A DNA stretch of 32,750 nt, from positions 1 through 32,750 of the forward strand of contig CAIZPE010000349.1 in the NCBI GenBank assembly GCA_903934795.1. The letters are read 5' to 3'. Within the stretch, counting starts at the first letter, position 1, and every line of letters begins with the position of its first letter. Below are positions 15,566 through 22,469 of the stretch, one piece after another. A model generated the notes under the pieces. That model made no database searches. It saw only the letters and a program-made list of their open reading frames with translations, and was not told the DNA's origin. This stretch comes from an uncultured bacterium (GTDB taxonomy: Bacteria > Pseudomonadota > Gammaproteobacteria > Burkholderiales > Burkholderiaceae_E). A program made the translations under genes and the position numbers.

Positions 15566-16714
15566 ATGCTCCCGCTCGCCATTGAACGCATCCCCCCGGC
15601 CGACGAGGCCCTTCGCCCCGCCATCCGCGAGTTTCTCGCCCGCGAGATGCCTCCCCTGGACACCGGTCTGCGCTCGCGCTCCTGGATGGGCTACGACGCC
15701 GAATTCAGCCGCAAGCTCGGTCAGGCGGGATTCCTGGGCCTGACCATGCCGCGCCGCTACGGCGGCGGCGAACGCGGCTACTTCGCCCGCTTCGTGGTGG
15801 TCGAGGAACTGCTCTCGGCCGGCGCGCCGATCTCGGCGCACTGGATCGCCGACCGCCAGAGCGCGCCGCAGATCCTGCGCTACGGCACCGAGGCGCAGCG
15901 TGAGCGCTATCTGCCGCTGATCTGCCGCGGCGAGGCCTTCTTCTGCATCGGCATGAGCGAGCCCGACTCCGGCTCCGATCTCGCCAGCGTGCGCACCCGC
16001 GCCGTGCGCGACGGTGACGGCTGGCGTCTCAGCGGCCGCAAGATCTGGACCACCAACGCCCACCACGCCCACTACATGATCGCGCTGGTGCGCACCTCGG
16101 GCGGGCCCCAGGATCGTCAGTCCGGCCTGTCGCAGATGCTGATCGATCTCACCGCGCCCGGCGTGAGCATCCGCCCCATCACCGATCTGGCCGGCGACGA
16201 GCACTTCAACGAGGTCACCTTCGACGATGTCCGGCTCGGGCCCGACGCCCTGGTGGGCGTGGAAGGCGAGGGCTGGTCGCAGGTCAATGCCGAGCTCGCC
16301 ATCGAGCGCAGCGGGCCCGAGCGGCTGCTCTCGTCGATCGTACTGCTTGATGCGCTGATCGCCTGGCAACGCTCCCTGCCGCAGCCCGATCCGGTGGCGG
16401 TGGCCGAAATCGGTGCGGTGCATGCCCGGCATGTGGTGCTGCGTGCCATGTCGCTGTCGCTCACCGGCGTGATCGAGCGCGGCGGCAACCCGCTCATCCC
16501 CGCGGCGGTCCTCAAGGACATCGGCACCAAGATCGAGCAGGAGATCGTCGAACTGGCAACCCGGCTGGCCGGCGCCGACCCCACCCGCCGTGCGCCCGCC
16601 GATGTGCTGCGTGCGCTGGTCTACACCAGCCAGATGGCGCCCACCTTCTCCCTGCGCGGCGGCACCCGCGAGATCCTGCGCGGCATGATCGCCCGTGGTC
16701 TCGGACTGCGCTGA
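15566..16714 (+). CDS. Acyl-CoA dehydrogenase, large-type subunit of a probable heteromer
   Basis: A 382-residue acyl-CoA dehydrogenase. The N-terminal helices, the middle-domain flavin motif CIGMSEPDSGSD (127-138) and KIWTTNAH (159-166) are present. The usual R-x-FG...FQ flavin/dimer motif of the C-terminal domain is absent. At the classical catalytic-base position it has SLRGGTREILRG, with Gly365-Gly366 in place of Tyr-Glu-Gly. In the known alpha2-beta2 acyl-CoA dehydrogenases of steroid and acyl-CoA catabolism (mycobacterial FadE pairs) such features are shared out between two adjacent gene products. The next gene supplies the missing FAD motif. The enzyme would oxidise an unusual, perhaps bulky, acyl-CoA. 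A -10 box ends 6 bases before the ATG. Confidence 0.92.
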   Translation: MLPLAIERIPPADEALRPAIREFLAREMPPLDTGLRSRSWMGYDAEFSRKLGQAGFLGLTMPRRYGGGERGYFARFVVVEELLSAGAPISAHWIADRQSAPQILRYGTEAQRERYLPLICRGEAFFCIGMSEPDSGSDLASVRTRAVRDGDGWRLSGRKIWTTNAHHAHYMIALVRTSGGPQDRQSGLSQMLIDLTAPGVSIRPITDLAGDEHFNEVTFDDVRLGPDALVGVEGEGWSQVNAELAIERSGPERLLSSIVLLDALIAWQRSLPQPDPVAVAEIGAVHARHVVLRAMSLSLTGVIERGGNPLIPAAVLKDIGTKIEQEIVELATRLAGADPTRRAPADVLRALVYTSQMAPTFSLRGGTREILRGMIARGLGLR

Positions 16715-16746
16715 CCCTTTTGCTGCCTGAGTCCCTGCCCGAGTCC

Positions 16747-17799
16747 ATGACCGTATCCGAATCTTCCGTGCCGGCCGATGCCGGCGATGATGTCTCGCGC
16801 ATCCTCACCGAGACTGCCAGCCGCCTGTTTGCCGAGGCCTGCCCGCCCGCGCGGGTGCGTCAGGCCGATGCCGACCCCTCGGTGGCCGAGTCGCTCTGGG
16901 CGCAATGCCGCGAGCTCGGGCTGGCGCAGGCCTGCGCCACCGAAGCAGCCGGCGGTTCGGCGCTGGGCTGGTCGGCGGTGCGCGGTCTGATCGAGGCCTG
17001 CGGCGAGCATGCGGTGCCGGTGGCCTTGCCCGAGCGGCTGGCCGCGCAACTGGTCGGCCGCTCGGCCGGGCTGTCGCTGCCTGATGAGGTGGCGGTCACG
17101 CTGGCGGTGGGCCGTCGCGAAGGCGCCGATCTGATCGCCGATGCCGTGGCCGGTGCCGAGCCGGCGGGCCAGGTGCTGCTGAGCGTGGACGGACAGGTGC
17201 TGCTGCTGCCGGTGGCCTCGGCCGTGTCGGCCGCGGGCGCCAATTCCGCCGGCGAGGCTCGCCCCGATCTGCGCTGGGCAGGCGCTGCCGCGGCGCTGGC
17301 TCAGGCGCCGCGCGCGGGTACCGATCCGCTGCTGGCGCTGGCAGCCATCCGGGTGGCGCAGTCGGCCGGCGCCTTGCGCCGGGTGCTGGCCATGTCGGTG
17401 GGGTATGCCAACGACCGTGCCCAGTTCGGCAAGCCGATCGGCAAGTTCCAGGCGGTACAGCAGCAGCTTGCGGTGGCCGCCGAGTGGAGCGCCATGGCCG
17501 GCATGGGTGCGCTGCTGGCGCTCGCCGACGATGACTGCGCCCTCGATGAAGACCGGGTGGCGTCGGCCCGGGCGGTGGCCTGCACCGCGGCCGAGGAGGT
17601 TTCGGGCATTGCGCATGCGGTGCATGGCGCCATTGGCGTCACCCTGGAATACGACCTGCAGCTCTTCACGCGGCGGCTGAAGGGCTGGGCTGCCGAGGCC
17701 GGTTCGGCCCGCTACTGGGCCGGACGCCTGGGCACCCGCGTGGTGGCCGGTGCCGAGCCCCAGGTGTGGGATCGGGTGGTGGCGCTCACCCGCGGCTGA
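16747..17799 (+). CDS. Acyl-CoA dehydrogenase-like small subunit of a probable heteromer
   Basis: A 350-residue acyl-CoA dehydrogenase homologue that complements its upstream neighbour. It keeps the C-terminal helical domain with YANDRAQFGKPIGKFQAVQ (R224, F227-G228, F234-Q235), the FAD pyrophosphate and dimer-contact motif, and HAVHGAIGVTLEYDL. Its middle domain is short and lacks the TEP/SEP-GSD flavin loop. The C-terminus has no Glu in an EGT context. It therefore probably cannot hold FAD alone. The ATG at 16747 is chosen by homology. Its ribosome-binding site is weak, and an in-frame TTG at 16720, 6 bases after the upstream stop, would add nine residues. Same-strand pairing supports a heteromeric enzyme. 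Confidence 0.88.
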   Translation: MTVSESSVPADAGDDVSRILTETASRLFAEACPPARVRQADADPSVAESLWAQCRELGLAQACATEAAGGSALGWSAVRGLIEACGEHAVPVALPERLAAQLVGRSAGLSLPDEVAVTLAVGRREGADLIADAVAGAEPAGQVLLSVDGQVLLLPVASAVSAAGANSAGEARPDLRWAGAAAALAQAPRAGTDPLLALAAIRVAQSAGALRRVLAMSVGYANDRAQFGKPIGKFQAVQQQLAVAAEWSAMAGMGALLALADDDCALDEDRVASARAVACTAAEEVSGIAHAVHGAIGVTLEYDLQLFTRRLKGWAAEAGSARYWAGRLGTRVVAGAEPQVWDRVVALTRG

Positions 17800-17813
17800 A
17801 TGCGCCCTGGCTG

Positions 17814-17838
17814 CGGCCCGCACGGTGGTGCCGGGCCG
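17814..17838. terminator. Hairpin in convergent gap (terminator-like)
   Basis: CGGCCC-GCAC (17814-17823) pairs with GTGC-(C bulge)-GGGCCG (17828-17838) around a GGTG loop. It lies in the 65-base gap between the dehydrogenase pair and the convergent response-regulator gene. No T-tract is seen. Confidence 0.45.
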
Positions 17839-17864
17839 TGGGCCATGCCCCCGGCGCCTGCCGG

Positions 17865-18527
17865 TCAGTCAGGAACTTCAAGCCCGAGACGGCTGGCGGC
17901 GATCACCGCCTGGGTGCGGTTGTTCACCCCGAGCGCGCGCAGCACGGCGCTCACATGGACCTTGACCGTGCCCTCGGCCAGCCGCAGCTGGCGGCAGATG
18001 AGCTTGTTGGGCAGCCCGCGCAGGATCAGGCGCAGCACCTCGATCTGCCGGGTGGTGAGCCCGAGATGACTGGGATCGGTGTGCCCCGACAGCCGGGTGC
18101 GTGCCACCCCGCGCGCCTCTTCACGGGAGGCGAGTACCTGGGCGGGCAGGTAGGGGCATCCCGAGGTGATGAGCCGCAGCGCGCCCATGATGGCCTCGCC
18201 GGTGTGGGTCTTGGGGATGTAGCCCACCGCGCCGGCCTCCAGGCAGCGCAGGATGGTGGGCGAGTCGGTGCTGGCCGAGAACACCGCCACCGGGCAGTCG
18301 GGCCGTGCGCGGCGCAGCTGCGCGATGACATCGGGGCCGTGACCATCGGCCAGATGCAGGTCGACCAGGGCGAGATCGGGCCCGGGCTGCTGGCGCAGCG
18401 TGGCCAGGGCCTGTTCCAGGCGATGGGTGAGGGAGATCCTGGCGCCAGGCTCGAGTTCGGCCAGCAGCTGGACCAGGATGGTGTGGATGACGGGATGGTC
18501 ATCCAGAACGAGGAAATGACGGGCCAA
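17865..18527 (-). CDS. NarL/FixJ-family response regulator (orphan)
   Basis: A 220-residue two-domain regulator. The receiver has the acidic pair D9-D10, phosphoacceptor D56 in LALVDLHLADG, Ser84 and Lys106 in GYIPKTHTGE. The LuxR-type DNA-binding domain (about 154-215) has LTTRQIEVLRLILRGLPNKLI and LAEGTVKVHVSAVLRALGVNNRTQA. It should dimerise and bind DNA when phosphorylated. No histidine kinase gene is adjacent. The start is TTG at 18527: AGGAGG lies exactly 7 bases before it and the receiver begins two codons later. An upstream in-frame ATG at 18575 would add an unrelated N-terminus and lies inside the -10 box. Target genes are unknown; the divergent dusA shares its promoter region. Confidence 0.92.
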   Translation of the reverse strand: MARHFLVLDDHPVIHTILVQLLAELEPGARISLTHRLEQALATLRQQPGPDLALVDLHLADGHGPDVIAQLRRARPDCPVAVFSASTDSPTILRCLEAGAVGYIPKTHTGEAIMGALRLITSGCPYLPAQVLASREEARGVARTRLSGHTDPSHLGLTTRQIEVLRLILRGLPNKLICRQLRLAEGTVKVHVSAVLRALGVNNRTQAVIAASRLGLEVPD

Positions 18528-18534
18528 GGGGTAT

Positions 18535-18540
18535 CCTCCT
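18535..18540 (-). promoter_or_regulatory. Perfect Shine-Dalgarno deciding a TTG start
   Basis: AGGAGG on the minus strand lies 7 bases before TTG 18527, the strongest ribosome-binding site seen in the window. It offsets the weak start codon of the response-regulator gene. Confidence 0.75.
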
Positions 18541-18574
18541 GCGTGTCGCGGTCGATGCGCCGCGTGTTCGAACA

Positions 18575-18604
18575 AAGTTAGCGCCCGTCGCCCCGCGCTG
18601 TAAA
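18575..18604 (-). promoter_or_regulatory. Candidate promoter of the response-regulator gene
   Basis: TTTACA (18604-18599) and TAACTT (18580-18575) are separated by 18 bases on the minus strand. The predicted start is about 18568, leaving a ~40-base leader with AGGAGG. The -35 overlaps TAAAGT (18601-18606) on the plus strand, a possible -10 for dusA, so the two promoters may exclude each other. Confidence 0.5.
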
Positions 18605-18605
18605 G

Positions 18606-18621
18606 TCGGCCGGCCGGCCGA
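18606..18621. repeat. 16-bp perfect palindrome in divergent promoter region
   Basis: TCGGCCGGCCGGCCGA reads the same on both strands. It lies between the response-regulator promoter and the dusA start, at the predicted 5' end of the dusA transcript. It could be an operator or an RNA hairpin. Confidence 0.5.
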
Positions 18622-18639
18622 TGTATGCCACCTCAGTGA

Positions 18640-19749
18640 ATGCCGCTGCCTGACGCCGATACCGGCTGGCGCTTCTGCGTCGCCCCCATGCTCGACTGGA
18701 CCGATCGGCACTGCCGCGGCTTCCACCGCTCGCTCAGTGCCCACGCCCGGCTCTACACCGAGATGATCACCACCGGCGCGCTGATCCACGGCGACGCCGA
18801 CCGGCTGCTTGCCTTCGCGCCGGCAGAGCATCCGGTGGCCCTGCAGCTCGGCGGCAGCGAGCCCGATGAGCTCGCCCGCTGCGCGCGGCTCGCGCAAACC
18901 CATGGCTATGACGAGATCAACCTGAACTGCGGCTGCCCGAGCGAGCGGGTGCAACGCGGCGCCTTCGGTGCCTGCCTGATGGCCGAGCCGGCACTGGTGC
19001 GCGACTGCGTGGCGGCGATGTGCGATGCCGTGTCGCTGCCGGTGACCGTGAAGCACCGGATCGGCATCGACCGGGAAGAGTCCTACGCATTCGTACGCGA
19101 CTTCGTCGGCGAGGTTGCCCGCGGCGGGGCGAGGGTCTTCATCGTGCACGCCCGCAATGCCTGGCTGAAAGGCCTGTCGCCGCGCCAGAACCGCGAAGTG
19201 CCGCCGCTGCGTCCCGCGTTCGTGCACCGGCTCAAGCGCGACTTTCCCGAGCTGCGCTTCGTGCTGAATGGCGGCATTGCCAGCCTGCCCGACGCGCTGG
19301 CGCCGCTTGGCGCGCCCGGCGGCCCCGACGGCCCCGCGCTCGACGGCGTGATGCTGGGGCGCGAGGCCTACGGCAACCCCTGGCTGCTGGCCGGGGTCGA
19401 TCCGGCCTTCTTCGGCGCGCCGGCACCGTTGGCCGACCGGCATGCCGCCGCACGCCAGCTCGCCGTCCAGGTGCGTGCCCATGTGGCGGCGGGTGGACGG
19501 GTGCGCGAGGTGGTGCGGCACGCCCTGGGCCTGTTCAACGGCCTGCCCGGTGCGCGTCGTTGGCGCCGGACGCTGTCCGACGCGGCCCTGCTGGCCGGCA
19601 ATGACCCCGGGCTGGTGGAGCGCGCGGCGGCCGAGGTCGTGGCCCCCGGTCACGCCGACGAGGATCAGCTCGCCAGCGTGCGTTCCAGCGCGAGCCGCCC
19701 GTCCGCGGTGGCGATGACGATCAGCACATCGCCGGGCACGATCGCCTGA
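18640..19749 (+). CDS. dusA: tRNA-dihydrouridine synthase A
   Basis: A 369-residue FMN enzyme that reduces uridines in the tRNA D-loop. It shows the FMN/NADPH barrel start RFCVAPMLDWTDRHCR, with TEMITTGALIHGD, the catalytic NLNCGCPSERVQRGAFGACLM (active-site Cys about C99), VKHRIGID, FIVHARNAWLKGLSPRQNREVPPL and LNGGI. NREVPPL and the FGACLM form point to DusA rather than DusB or DusC. The last ~30 residues are encoded opposite the 3' end of the convergent K+ channel gene, which it overlaps by 85 bases. They are Ser/Ala-rich and not typical of the family. The ATG at 18640 has no clear Shine-Dalgarno sequence. A candidate -10 TAAAGT lies at 18601. Confidence 0.94.
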   Translation: MPLPDADTGWRFCVAPMLDWTDRHCRGFHRSLSAHARLYTEMITTGALIHGDADRLLAFAPAEHPVALQLGGSEPDELARCARLAQTHGYDEINLNCGCPSERVQRGAFGACLMAEPALVRDCVAAMCDAVSLPVTVKHRIGIDREESYAFVRDFVGEVARGGARVFIVHARNAWLKGLSPRQNREVPPLRPAFVHRLKRDFPELRFVLNGGIASLPDALAPLGAPGGPDGPALDGVMLGREAYGNPWLLAGVDPAFFGAPAPLADRHAAARQLAVQVRAHVAAGGRVREVVRHALGLFNGLPGARRWRRTLSDAALLAGNDPGLVERAAAEVVAPGHADEDQLASVRSSASRPSAVAMTISTSPGTIA

Positions 19750-20693
19750 TCATCGCTCGGGTTGAATCGCCACCGGCCGGCGTCGCGGATGGCCACCAGC
19801 AGCCAGTGCGGCGAGCGGCCAAGCTGGCGCACGCTGAGCGCCGCGCAACCGGAGGGCACCGTCAGCTCCTCCACCTGCAAGGGGCCGTCAGCGCGCAGCA
19901 GTTCATCGGCCAGCGAGACCATCTGCGGGCGCAGCATCAGGGCCGCGATCCGTCGGCCACCCGAGAAATCGGGCGAAACGATCTCGTCGGCGCCGGCTCG
20001 CAGGGTCTTGGCGACATTGCGCGGATCATGCACCCGGGCGACCACCCGTGCCGCGGGGTTGAGCTGCTTGGCTGACAGGCTGATCACCAGGTTCTTGGCG
20101 TCGTCGCCGGTGACGGCGAACACCCCGCGGCAGTGGGCGATGCCGGCGCGCTCGAGCATCTCGTCGTCGGCGGCGTCACCCTCCAGGGTCATGGCGCCGG
20201 GGGCGCCATCGCCAAGACGGGCCAGTGCCGCCGGATCGGTGTCGACCGCCACCCAGGTTTGCCGGCCGGTCTGCAGTTCGGCCACCACATGGCCGCCGAT
20301 GCGGCCGGCGCCGCAGACGATGTAATGGCCGTCGAGTTGCGCGATTCGGGCCTGCATGCGGCGTCTCCGGTAGCTGCTGTTCTGGTTGGTCTCGAGGACG
20401 AAGGCCGTGACCGTCGAGAAGAGGAAGGTCATGGTGCCGATGCCCAGCAGCGCGATCAGCATCGTGAACACCCGGCCTGCGGGGCTGGCGCCGAGATCGA
20501 CCACCTCGGCATAGCCGATCGTGGCCACGGTGATGAAGGTCATGTAGAGCGCATCGATCACCGTGGTGGCCGGCCCGCCGATCAGCAGGTAACCGACCGT
20601 GCCGACCGCATGGATCAGCGCGAAGACCAGCAGCGCCGCCAGCGCGCGCCGGGAATGCTCGCTTTCGACGAAGATGGACAGCAGGGTGAGCAT
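19665..20693 (-). CDS. Potassium channel protein with RCK/TrkA domain
   Basis: A 342-residue two-helix K+ channel. TM1 is about residues 17-38, a pore helix and selectivity filter TIGYAE at 58-63 follow, and TM2 is about 76-100. A cytoplasmic RCK (TrkA-N) domain begins at YIVCGAGRIGGHVVAEL (GxGxxG at 128-133) with an acidic VAVDTD ligand pocket, and a TrkA-C domain lies at about 255-340. This is the MthK/Kch arrangement. The filter GYAE differs from the canonical GYGD, a variant I recall in other proteobacterial channels of this type. It lies 18 bases downstream of the DUF2069 gene and is probably cotranscribed. Its 3' end overlaps dusA. Confidence 0.92.
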   Translation of the reverse strand: MLTLLSIFVESEHSRRALAALLVFALIHAVGTVGYLLIGGPATTVIDALYMTFITVATIGYAEVVDLGASPAGRVFTMLIALLGIGTMTFLFSTVTAFVLETNQNSSYRRRRMQARIAQLDGHYIVCGAGRIGGHVVAELQTGRQTWVAVDTDPAALARLGDGAPGAMTLEGDAADDEMLERAGIAHCRGVFAVTGDDAKNLVISLSAKQLNPAARVVARVHDPRNVAKTLRAGADEIVSPDFSGGRRIAALMLRPQMVSLADELLRADGPLQVEELTVPSGCAALSVRQLGRSPHWLLVAIRDAGRWRFNPSDDQAIVPGDVLIVIATADGRLALERTLAS

Positions 20694-20711
20694 GGTCGCC
20701 CCGCCCGACGC

Positions 20712-21176
20712 TCAGTGCGCGGGGCCCGCTGCGAGTCGTCGGGCCCGGGTGTACACCAGGATGGCGCCGAAGGCGGCCAGCGCCAGCACCGCCTCGAGGA
20801 TGGCCAGCCAGGCCGAGGGCGGGGCATCGCTGGTGGCGCGCACCAGGCCCTCGCAGAGATAGATCAGGATCGCCATGCTCCAGGCCTGGTAGGCCCGCAG
20901 CCGACCGGCCCGCAGCGCCGGGATGGCCAGCACCAGGGGCACCGCCTTGAGCGCGAGCAGCGAGCCGCCGGGCCGCAGGGGGGCGAGCCAGAACTCCCAG
21001 GCCATCGAGAGCACCGCCAGGGCCGCGAACGCGGCCAGCGTCACGGCGCGCGACAGGCGCAGCGCGCCAGCCTGGGCCGCAGGGGTCGCAGGGGTCGCAG
21101 GGACAGACGGGGTCGCAGGGGTCGCAGGGGTCGCAGGCGCTGCGGCAGTCGCGTCGGCGGCGATCGGATCGGTCAT
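20712..21176 (-). CDS. DUF2069 small membrane protein with (Ala-Thr-Pro)n N-terminus
   Basis: A 154-residue inner-membrane protein. The N-terminal ~30 residues are Ala/Thr/Pro repeats encoded by 9-bp tandem units. The rest holds four hydrophobic helices with the DUF2069 signature AWEFWLAPLRPGGSLLALKAVPLVLAIPALRAGR and LIYLCEGLVRATSD. Function unknown. In related bacteria this family is often found near wrbA and yihY; here yihY is the divergent neighbour and wrbA is missing. The ATG at 21176 is chosen because a TATGAT -10 ends 7 bases before it on this strand. ATGs at 21188 and 21194 overlap that element. The K+ channel gene follows at 18 bases. Confidence 0.82.
   Translation of the reverse strand: MTDPIAADATAAAPATPATPATPSVPATPATPAAQAGALRLSRAVTLAAFAALAVLSMAWEFWLAPLRPGGSLLALKAVPLVLAIPALRAGRLRAYQAWSMAILIYLCEGLVRATSDAPPSAWLAILEAVLALAAFGAILVYTRARRLAAGPAH
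21082..21135. repeat. Six 9-bp tandem repeats within the DUF2069 gene
   Basis: The unit GGGGTCGCA occurs at 21082, 21091, 21109, 21118 and 21127, with a degenerate unit GGGACAGAC at 21100. On the minus strand each full unit encodes Ala-Thr-Pro, so copy-number change would keep the reading frame. Confidence 0.9.
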
Positions 21177-21182
21177 GGCCCG

Positions 21183-21189
21183 TATCATA
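21183..21189. promoter_or_regulatory. Symmetric bidirectional -10 element (TATCATA)
   Basis: The top strand reads TATCAT (21183-21188), 8 bases before the yihY-like ATG (21197). The bottom strand reads TATGAT (21189-21184), 7 bases before the DUF2069 ATG (21176). The heptamer fits the TAnnnTA symmetry known for divergent initiation from one site. Both transcripts would be essentially leaderless. Confidence 0.55.
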
Positions 21190-21196
21190 GCCATGC

Positions 21197-22456
21197 ATGG
21201 ACCCCCGCCCCCCGATACCAGCCGGACGGCTGCGGCGTTTCGTCGCGCTGGTGGCCGGTCGCGTGGCGCAGCTGCAGCTCACCCAGACCGCGGCCAGCCT
21301 CGCGTTCCTGTCGGTGCTGGCGATGGTGCCGGTGTTCAGCATCGCCATCTCGCTGCTCGGGGCCTCGCCGGTGTTCGCGCGGCCGCGTGACGCGCTGCTG
21401 CAGTTCCTGTCGGCCACGCTGTTCCTGCCGGGTTTCTCGGAGCTGGTGGTGCGTTACCTCAACCAGTTCGCCTCCAAGGCCGGACAGCTTTCGCTGATCG
21501 GCGGTCTGTTCTTCTTCGCCACCGCGTTCACCGCGCTGCTCACCGTCGATCGCACGCTGAACCGGATCTGGCAGGTGCGCCGGCCTCGACCGCTGGCGCG
21601 CCGGCTCACCCTCTACTGGACCTTCCTCACCCTGGGGCCGCTGCTGCTGGCGCTCACGCTGCTGGCCAACGGCCTGCTGCTGGCACAGCTGTTCGAGAAA
21701 GCCGGCCCGCTGGCGGTGCAGCGGGCCTGGCTGTCGACACTGCCCTGGATCGCCTCGACCATGGTGCTCACGCTGCTCTACCGGCTGGTGCCCAATGCGC
21801 CGGTGCGCTGGCGCGATGCGCTGCTCGGCGGCCTCGTCGGCGCGGCGGCGCTCGAGGGCCTGAAGCAGGCGCTGGCCTTCCAGGCCGTCAAGCTGCCCAC
21901 CTACACCGTGGTGTATGGCGCCTTCGCGGCGCTGCCGCTGATTCTGCTCTGGCTGTTCAGCGTCTGGCTGGCGGTGCTCGCGGCAGCGGTGGTGGTGGCC
22001 TGCCTGCCGGCCTGGTCCCACGGTGTGCTGCCGCCCGCGCCGCACGGACCTGCCGCCCGCTATGCCCGCGGGCGCGGTGTGCTGCTGGCGCTGCTGGCGG
22101 CGCAGCGGCGAGGCGAGGCCGCGCTGCAGGCCGGCTCGTTGCGCACCCTCTTCGACCAGGATGCCGAGGCTGCCGACGAGACCGCCGCGCTGCTGGCCGG
22201 GCTGGGCTATCTGCGGCGACACTGGCTCCTCGGCCGGGATGGCGCTGACGGCGATCCGGCGGCCGACGAGCCCGTCTGGCAGGAGTGGTGGCTGCTCGCG
22301 CCGCAGGCCGGTGCGCTCTGTCTGCGCGAGCTGTTCGAGCACTGCTGGCACGGCGACGAGTCCGATCGGGCCGTCTCGGCCGGTGCGCCGGGAGCCAGGG
22401 CCCGCCTGCTGGCGCTGGCCGAACTAGACTGCCGACTGGATGCGCTGCCCGGCTGA
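21197..22456 (+). CDS. YihY/BrkB-family inner-membrane protein
   Basis: A 419-residue protein with about six membrane helices in residues 30-275. They carry the family patterns TAASLAFLSVLAMVPVFSIAISLL, FFFATAFTALLTVDRTLNRIW, YRLVPNAPVRWRDALLGGLVGAAALEGLKQALAF and YTVVYGAFAALPLILLWLFSVWLAVLAAAVVVA. A cytoplasmic C-terminal ~130 residues follow, with a winged-helix-like character (GRGVLLALLAAQRRGEAALQ...LLAGLGYLRR). The family was once misnamed ribonuclease BN; the true role is unknown and transport is suspected. The ATG at 21197 sits 8 bases after a -10 box without a Shine-Dalgarno sequence. The stop codon lies in an inverted repeat shared with the convergent hydrolase gene, 3 bases away. Confidence 0.9.
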   Translation: MDPRPPIPAGRLRRFVALVAGRVAQLQLTQTAASLAFLSVLAMVPVFSIAISLLGASPVFARPRDALLQFLSATLFLPGFSELVVRYLNQFASKAGQLSLIGGLFFFATAFTALLTVDRTLNRIWQVRRPRPLARRLTLYWTFLTLGPLLLALTLLANGLLLAQLFEKAGPLAVQRAWLSTLPWIASTMVLTLLYRLVPNAPVRWRDALLGGLVGAAALEGLKQALAFQAVKLPTYTVVYGAFAALPLILLWLFSVWLAVLAAAVVVACLPAWSHGVLPPAPHGPAARYARGRGVLLALLAAQRRGEAALQAGSLRTLFDQDAEAADETAALLAGLGYLRRHWLLGRDGADGDPAADEPVWQEWWLLAPQAGALCLRELFEHCWHGDESDRAVSAGAPGARARLLALAELDCRLDALPG

Positions 22457-22469
22457 GACTCAGTCGGGC
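22447..22469. terminator. Inverted repeat spanning both stop codons of a convergent pair
   Basis: GCCCGGCTGAG (22447-22457) and CTCAGTCGGGC (22459-22469) are complementary, apart from one G-T pair, around a single A. The arms contain the TGA of the yihY-like gene and the TGA (TCA) of the hydrolase gene. It may act as a two-way terminator; no T-tract is present. Confidence 0.5.

Noticed and set aside
14537-16432. A 631-codon minus-strand open frame opposite the GST and ACAD genes
   Set aside because: No family motifs are present, and the plus strand carries GST and ACAD signatures throughout.
21082-21135. CRISPR-like array
   Set aside because: The units are 9 bp, directly adjacent and in frame, with no spacers. 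It is a coding tandem repeat.
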